NCBI GenBank assembly: GCA_036741235.1
Contig: DAINSQ010000165.1
Coordinates: forward strand, 1 to 10,079
Direction: 5' to 3'
DNA: 10,079 bases
Origin: JABWBR01 sp036741235
Lineage (GTDB): Bacteria > Bacteroidota > Bacteroidia > Chitinophagales > Saprospiraceae
A model generated the notes under the pieces. That model had not been told where the DNA came from. It did not search any database and saw only the letters and a list, made by a program, of their open reading frames with translations. The translations under genes were made by a program, and so were the position numbers. Below are positions 7,951-10,079 of this stretch, piece by piece. Numbering within the stretch: position 1 is the first letter of the stretch; each line of letters opens with the position of its first letter.

Positions 7951-9564
7951 TTAAAGCCGCTGGATAATTTTAGTATTGACCCGGTTAAAGGTGCGGTCCT
8001 GATTGTCAAATATTCCTTCATAGTAAAGGTAAAAACCCAAATTACGGGTAATATTCACCGAGCAACTCAGTCCGGCAATATGCTGATTCACAGAAAAACC
8101 GTAATTCTCGTATTGGTAATCGACATAGCGGTAATAGATTTCGCTGTTGAGGATAGCCGGAATGATATCTTTGGCGAGTTTCAAGCCAAAAATCTTGCTA
8201 TCCAGGTAGCCGGTCTGCAATAAATTGGCAGAGAGTGTTGCTGCTGCTTTAATACCGGGAATCAGGCTGTAGGTTAAGTATGCGTTTAAATTTTTTGCCT
8301 CATTGGCGCCGCTTTTTTGAAAGCGCCAGCTGGCGTTGGCGCCTATCGTCAGCTTTTTCACCGGCCTGTAATTCACGCTAAACCGGAGTCCTTGCCTGGT
8401 TTCATTTTCAATGAGCTGGTCGATGAAATTTCTATACGATTCATAATAAATGATATCCCGTCGATTGTCGTATGATGCAGAAATATTGATGTTTTTAGCC
8501 AGTTTATATCGAAGCGAAAAATACATATTGGTCAGACTGGCGGTATTTTTTACTTCGTTGTTTATTTTTTTATATAAATCCAATTCGCATGATAAAAACA
8601 AATTCAAATTTTTCATCAATGCGTCGGAATGTTGAAAATAAACGAACCTCCTATCCGTTCTGAAATTGTTTTTTTGTTCAACGAACGCAAGAGTACTTTG
8701 CTGAAATTTCTCCTGGTTTTTGGAAACATGACCTATATAAGCGCCATATTGAAATAAATCGGTATTTAATCCATAGTCGGAATAATCCGGTCTTGATCCG
8801 GTGAGCGCGCCGACGATAAAATGCCCTATCCCTTTTTCAAATTGCACGCCGTCAATGGCGCCCATGCTCGATATTTTAGGGTTTATTTTTCGGCCCAGGG
8901 CCAGGGTGGTAGCGGGATTAAAATCGTATTTCACCAGCAGAGAATATACTTTCAAGGCATTGGCGAGGTTTTCTTGTACTTCATTCCATTCTCCAAGCGT
9001 ATGGCGGAAAGTAATGAAATTTTCCGTAGAAAACCTGGAATCGCCAATATGGTCGGCCTGCATCGAAAAGGTATATTGCATGCGGTGGCTATCGTCAGAA
9101 TAAGACGACAAATTGCTGTATGATGCAGCCGATATTCTGCCTTTTATATGTTGTTTTTGTTGTTTTTCAAGGGGGTCAACGATCGAAGGTTCTTCTTTTT
9201 CAATGTTTTGCTTGCCCGCCACCGGCGCTTCTTCTATTTTATCCTTGATGCTGACAGGTTCTTCACTTTCGGCGATATGTTGTGCAAAAATTTCATCTGC
9301 AACCTTGAATTTATCAACAATAATTGAACTGCATACACAGGACGTGGATGACTTATTTTTAACAACTAATGCAGGAACAAGCTGGTCGATTTTTTTAAAA
9401 AAAAGTGTATCTCCAATTTCAATATGGTCGGTATTGTCAAATTTGACATATACATTTTGGGAGGAAAGAAAGGATACCACTCCCTTTTTAAGCGCTTTTC
9501 CATTTTGTGCGTTTACAAAACAAGGAACAGCAATACATGTCAATATGAGTAGAAAATACCGCAT
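7951..9564 (-). CDS. Predicted outer-membrane beta-barrel protein with small N-terminal domain, in cytochrome operon
   Basis: The 537-residue product begins with a typical Sec signal peptide (1-20, cleavage after VNAQ). Residues 24-95 form a beta-rich domain with NVYVKFDN, IEIGDTLF and the Cys-containing motif SSTSCVCSS (C76, C78). An acidic and lysine-rich linker covers about 97-138. From about 140 to the end, alternating aromatic/hydrophobic strands and polar turns recur (for example YTFSMQADHIGDSRF, NAYLTYSLI, SEIYYRYVDYQY, LGFYLYYEGIF), ending TKIIQRL. This pattern is that of an outer-membrane barrel, although the last residue is Leu rather than the usual Phe. I do not recognise a named family. 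An AGGA sits four bases before the ATG, the only Shine-Dalgarno-like sequence I noticed in the window. The gene starts 20 bases after the multihaem cytochrome stop, so a physical or functional link to the cytochrome is likely. A porin, scaffold or electron-conduit role is inference. Confidence 0.8.
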   Translation of the reverse strand: MRYFLLILTCIAVPCFVNAQNGKALKKGVVSFLSSQNVYVKFDNTDHIEIGDTLFFKKIDQLVPALVVKNKSSTSCVCSSIIVDKFKVADEIFAQHIAESEEPVSIKDKIEEAPVAGKQNIEKEEPSIVDPLEKQQKQHIKGRISAASYSNLSSYSDDSHRMQYTFSMQADHIGDSRFSTENFITFRHTLGEWNEVQENLANALKVYSLLVKYDFNPATTLALGRKINPKISSMGAIDGVQFEKGIGHFIVGALTGSRPDYSDYGLNTDLFQYGAYIGHVSKNQEKFQQSTLAFVEQKNNFRTDRRFVYFQHSDALMKNLNLFLSCELDLYKKINNEVKNTASLTNMYFSLRYKLAKNINISASYDNRRDIIYYESYRNFIDQLIENETRQGLRFSVNYRPVKKLTIGANASWRFQKSGANEAKNLNAYLTYSLIPGIKAAATLSANLLQTGYLDSKIFGLKLAKDIIPAILNSEIYYRYVDYQYENYGFSVNQHIAGLSCSVNITRNLGFYLYYEGIFDNQDRTFNRVNTKIIQRL

Positions 9565-9568
9565 TTAT

Positions 9569-9572
9569 TCCT
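9569..9572 (-). promoter_or_regulatory. Shine-Dalgarno-like AGGA before the barrel gene
   Basis: On the minus strand AGGA is followed by four bases and then the ATG at 9564. Other genes here lack such a site, so it supports this start and possibly translation within the polycistronic message. The spacing is short, so it may be chance. Confidence 0.35.
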
Positions 9573-9584
9573 GTGCGTTTAAAA

Positions 9585-10079
9585 TTAATTATCCCCATTG
9601 GGGTGACACGAATAACAGGCCGGGCTGGAATAGGTATAACCTGGCACTTCATCGTGGTCATTATTTACTTCTTGCTGATTGTCGTGTTCGTGGCAGTCTA
9701 TGCAGCTGAATAGCGAGAAGTTGCCCGGAACGGTATGGCAATCCACACACTGGTTCCATTCACCATCGTGTTTTCCGCTGTAAATTGGGAAATACATTCC
9801 ATCGTGGTCAAAGGTGGAGGGAACCCAGGTATTTTCCGAGTGGCACAATATGCAATTGGTGGGAAATTGTGCGACCAGGTGGTTGGGGTTGTTGGTAGTA
9901 TTGTAGTCATTGGCATGACAGCCAAAGCAGGTATTGGGCGTGTTGATGTAATTGCCGCTGTGACATTGAGCGCAGTTGGCGGCAATAGCGGCATGCGCGC
10001 CATTAAGCGGATAATAGCTGTTGTGAATGGGGAAGGTTGCAGGCATCCAGTCGGGTGCGGTGCTATGGCACATGTCGCA
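9585..10079 (-). CDS. Multihaem cytochrome c (c3/c7-like, tri-haem repeats), 5'-partial
   Basis: The C-terminal 164 residues of an exported electron-transfer protein are visible; the rest lies beyond the right edge. The first Met in frame (10073) is not a start. It is the fourth base-triplet context of a haem site, CDMCH, whose first Cys codon is at 10079. Seven CXXCH motifs are present: CDMCH, CAQCH, CFGCH, CILCH, CVDCH, CIDCH and CYSCH. Their spacings (35, 15, 25, 35, 15, 29 residues) show a repeated tri-haem module plus one terminal haem. Extra histidines recur at matching positions, suggesting bis-histidine ligation. There is no membrane anchor in the visible part; the chain ends CHPNGDN. 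Its likely location is the periplasm or cell surface. It is the first visible gene of a likely three-gene operon and would depend on CcsBA for maturation. The donor and acceptor cannot be told from sequence. Confidence 0.92.
   Translation of the reverse strand, partial: CDMCHSTAPDWMPATFPIHNSYYPLNGAHAAIAANCAQCHSGNYINTPNTCFGCHANDYNTTNNPNHLVAQFPTNCILCHSENTWVPSTFDHDGMYFPIYSGKHDGEWNQCVDCHTVPGNFSLFSCIDCHEHDNQQEVNNDHDEVPGYTYSSPACYSCHPNGDN
9618..10079 (-). repeat. Two tandem tri-haem modules within the cytochrome gene
   Basis: Module A (10079-9855) and module B (9854-9618) each contain three CXXCH sites at spacings 35 and 15. Both share the order CXXCH, W.P.TF, a His three or two residues after the Phe, Y, G.H, CXXCH, CXXCH, then N..H before the next Cys. 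The similarity is clear in protein and weak in DNA, so the duplication is old. Confidence 0.8.
10065..10079 (-). other. Haem-binding site CDMCH at the window edge
   Basis: Reading the minus strand from the last base gives codons TGC GAC ATG TGC CAT, a complete CXXCH motif. It aligns with CILCH of the next module by position and by what follows it (S, then W.P.TF). This shows that the coding sequence continues past the window. Confidence 0.85.

Noticed and set aside
9113..9709. 198-codon plus-strand frame across the barrel/cytochrome junction
   Set aside because: It is antisense to a signal-peptide-bearing gene and to CXXCH motifs, and has no domain-like features. It is a shadow frame.

Overview
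The window looks like a chromosomal segment of a member of the Bacteroidota. I would guess Saprospiria or a relative, but that assignment is inference. Four observations point this way. Most starts lack a Shine-Dalgarno sequence. A TAnnTTTG -7 box precedes ccsBA. The cytochrome c synthase is a single large ResB+CcsA fusion. The first gene is a long TPR-CHAT protein of the sort common in that group. No RNA gene, insertion sequence, CRISPR array or phage gene is visible, and the longest gap without a gene is 116 bases.

Plus strand, left to middle. A TPR-CHAT protease-like gene is open at the left edge (1-3083). It has about ten 42-residue TPR units and a C-terminal caspase-like CHAT domain with its His/Cys pair intact. 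uppP, the undecaprenyl-diphosphate phosphatase of cell-wall lipid carrier recycling, follows 55 bases later (3139-3912). After a 116-base gap with a probable promoter comes ccsBA (4029-7142), the membrane machine that exports haem and attaches it to CXXCH motifs of c-type cytochromes.

Minus strand, right to middle. Three closely spaced genes read towards ccsBA and look like one operon. The first is a multihaem cytochrome c cut by the right edge (9585-10079). Next, after 20 bases, is a secreted protein with a small N-terminal domain and a predicted outer-membrane beta-barrel (7951-9564). After another 27 bases comes a lipoprotein with an NrfJ-like segment and an OB-fold-like domain (7153-7923). 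The lipoprotein gene ends only 10 bases from the end of ccsBA.

The genes from 4029 to 10079 make a coherent c-type cytochrome locus. CcsBA would mature the multihaem cytochrome, and the barrel and lipoprotein could form a cell-envelope assembly with it. A porin-cytochrome-like conduit is the most interesting hypothesis, but it is unproven. The visible cytochrome carries a clear tandem tri-haem module (spacings 35-15-25 then 35-15-29) with three conserved extra histidines per module. The TPR-CHAT gene shows a sharp internal change in base composition near position 1380, which is a separate point of interest.
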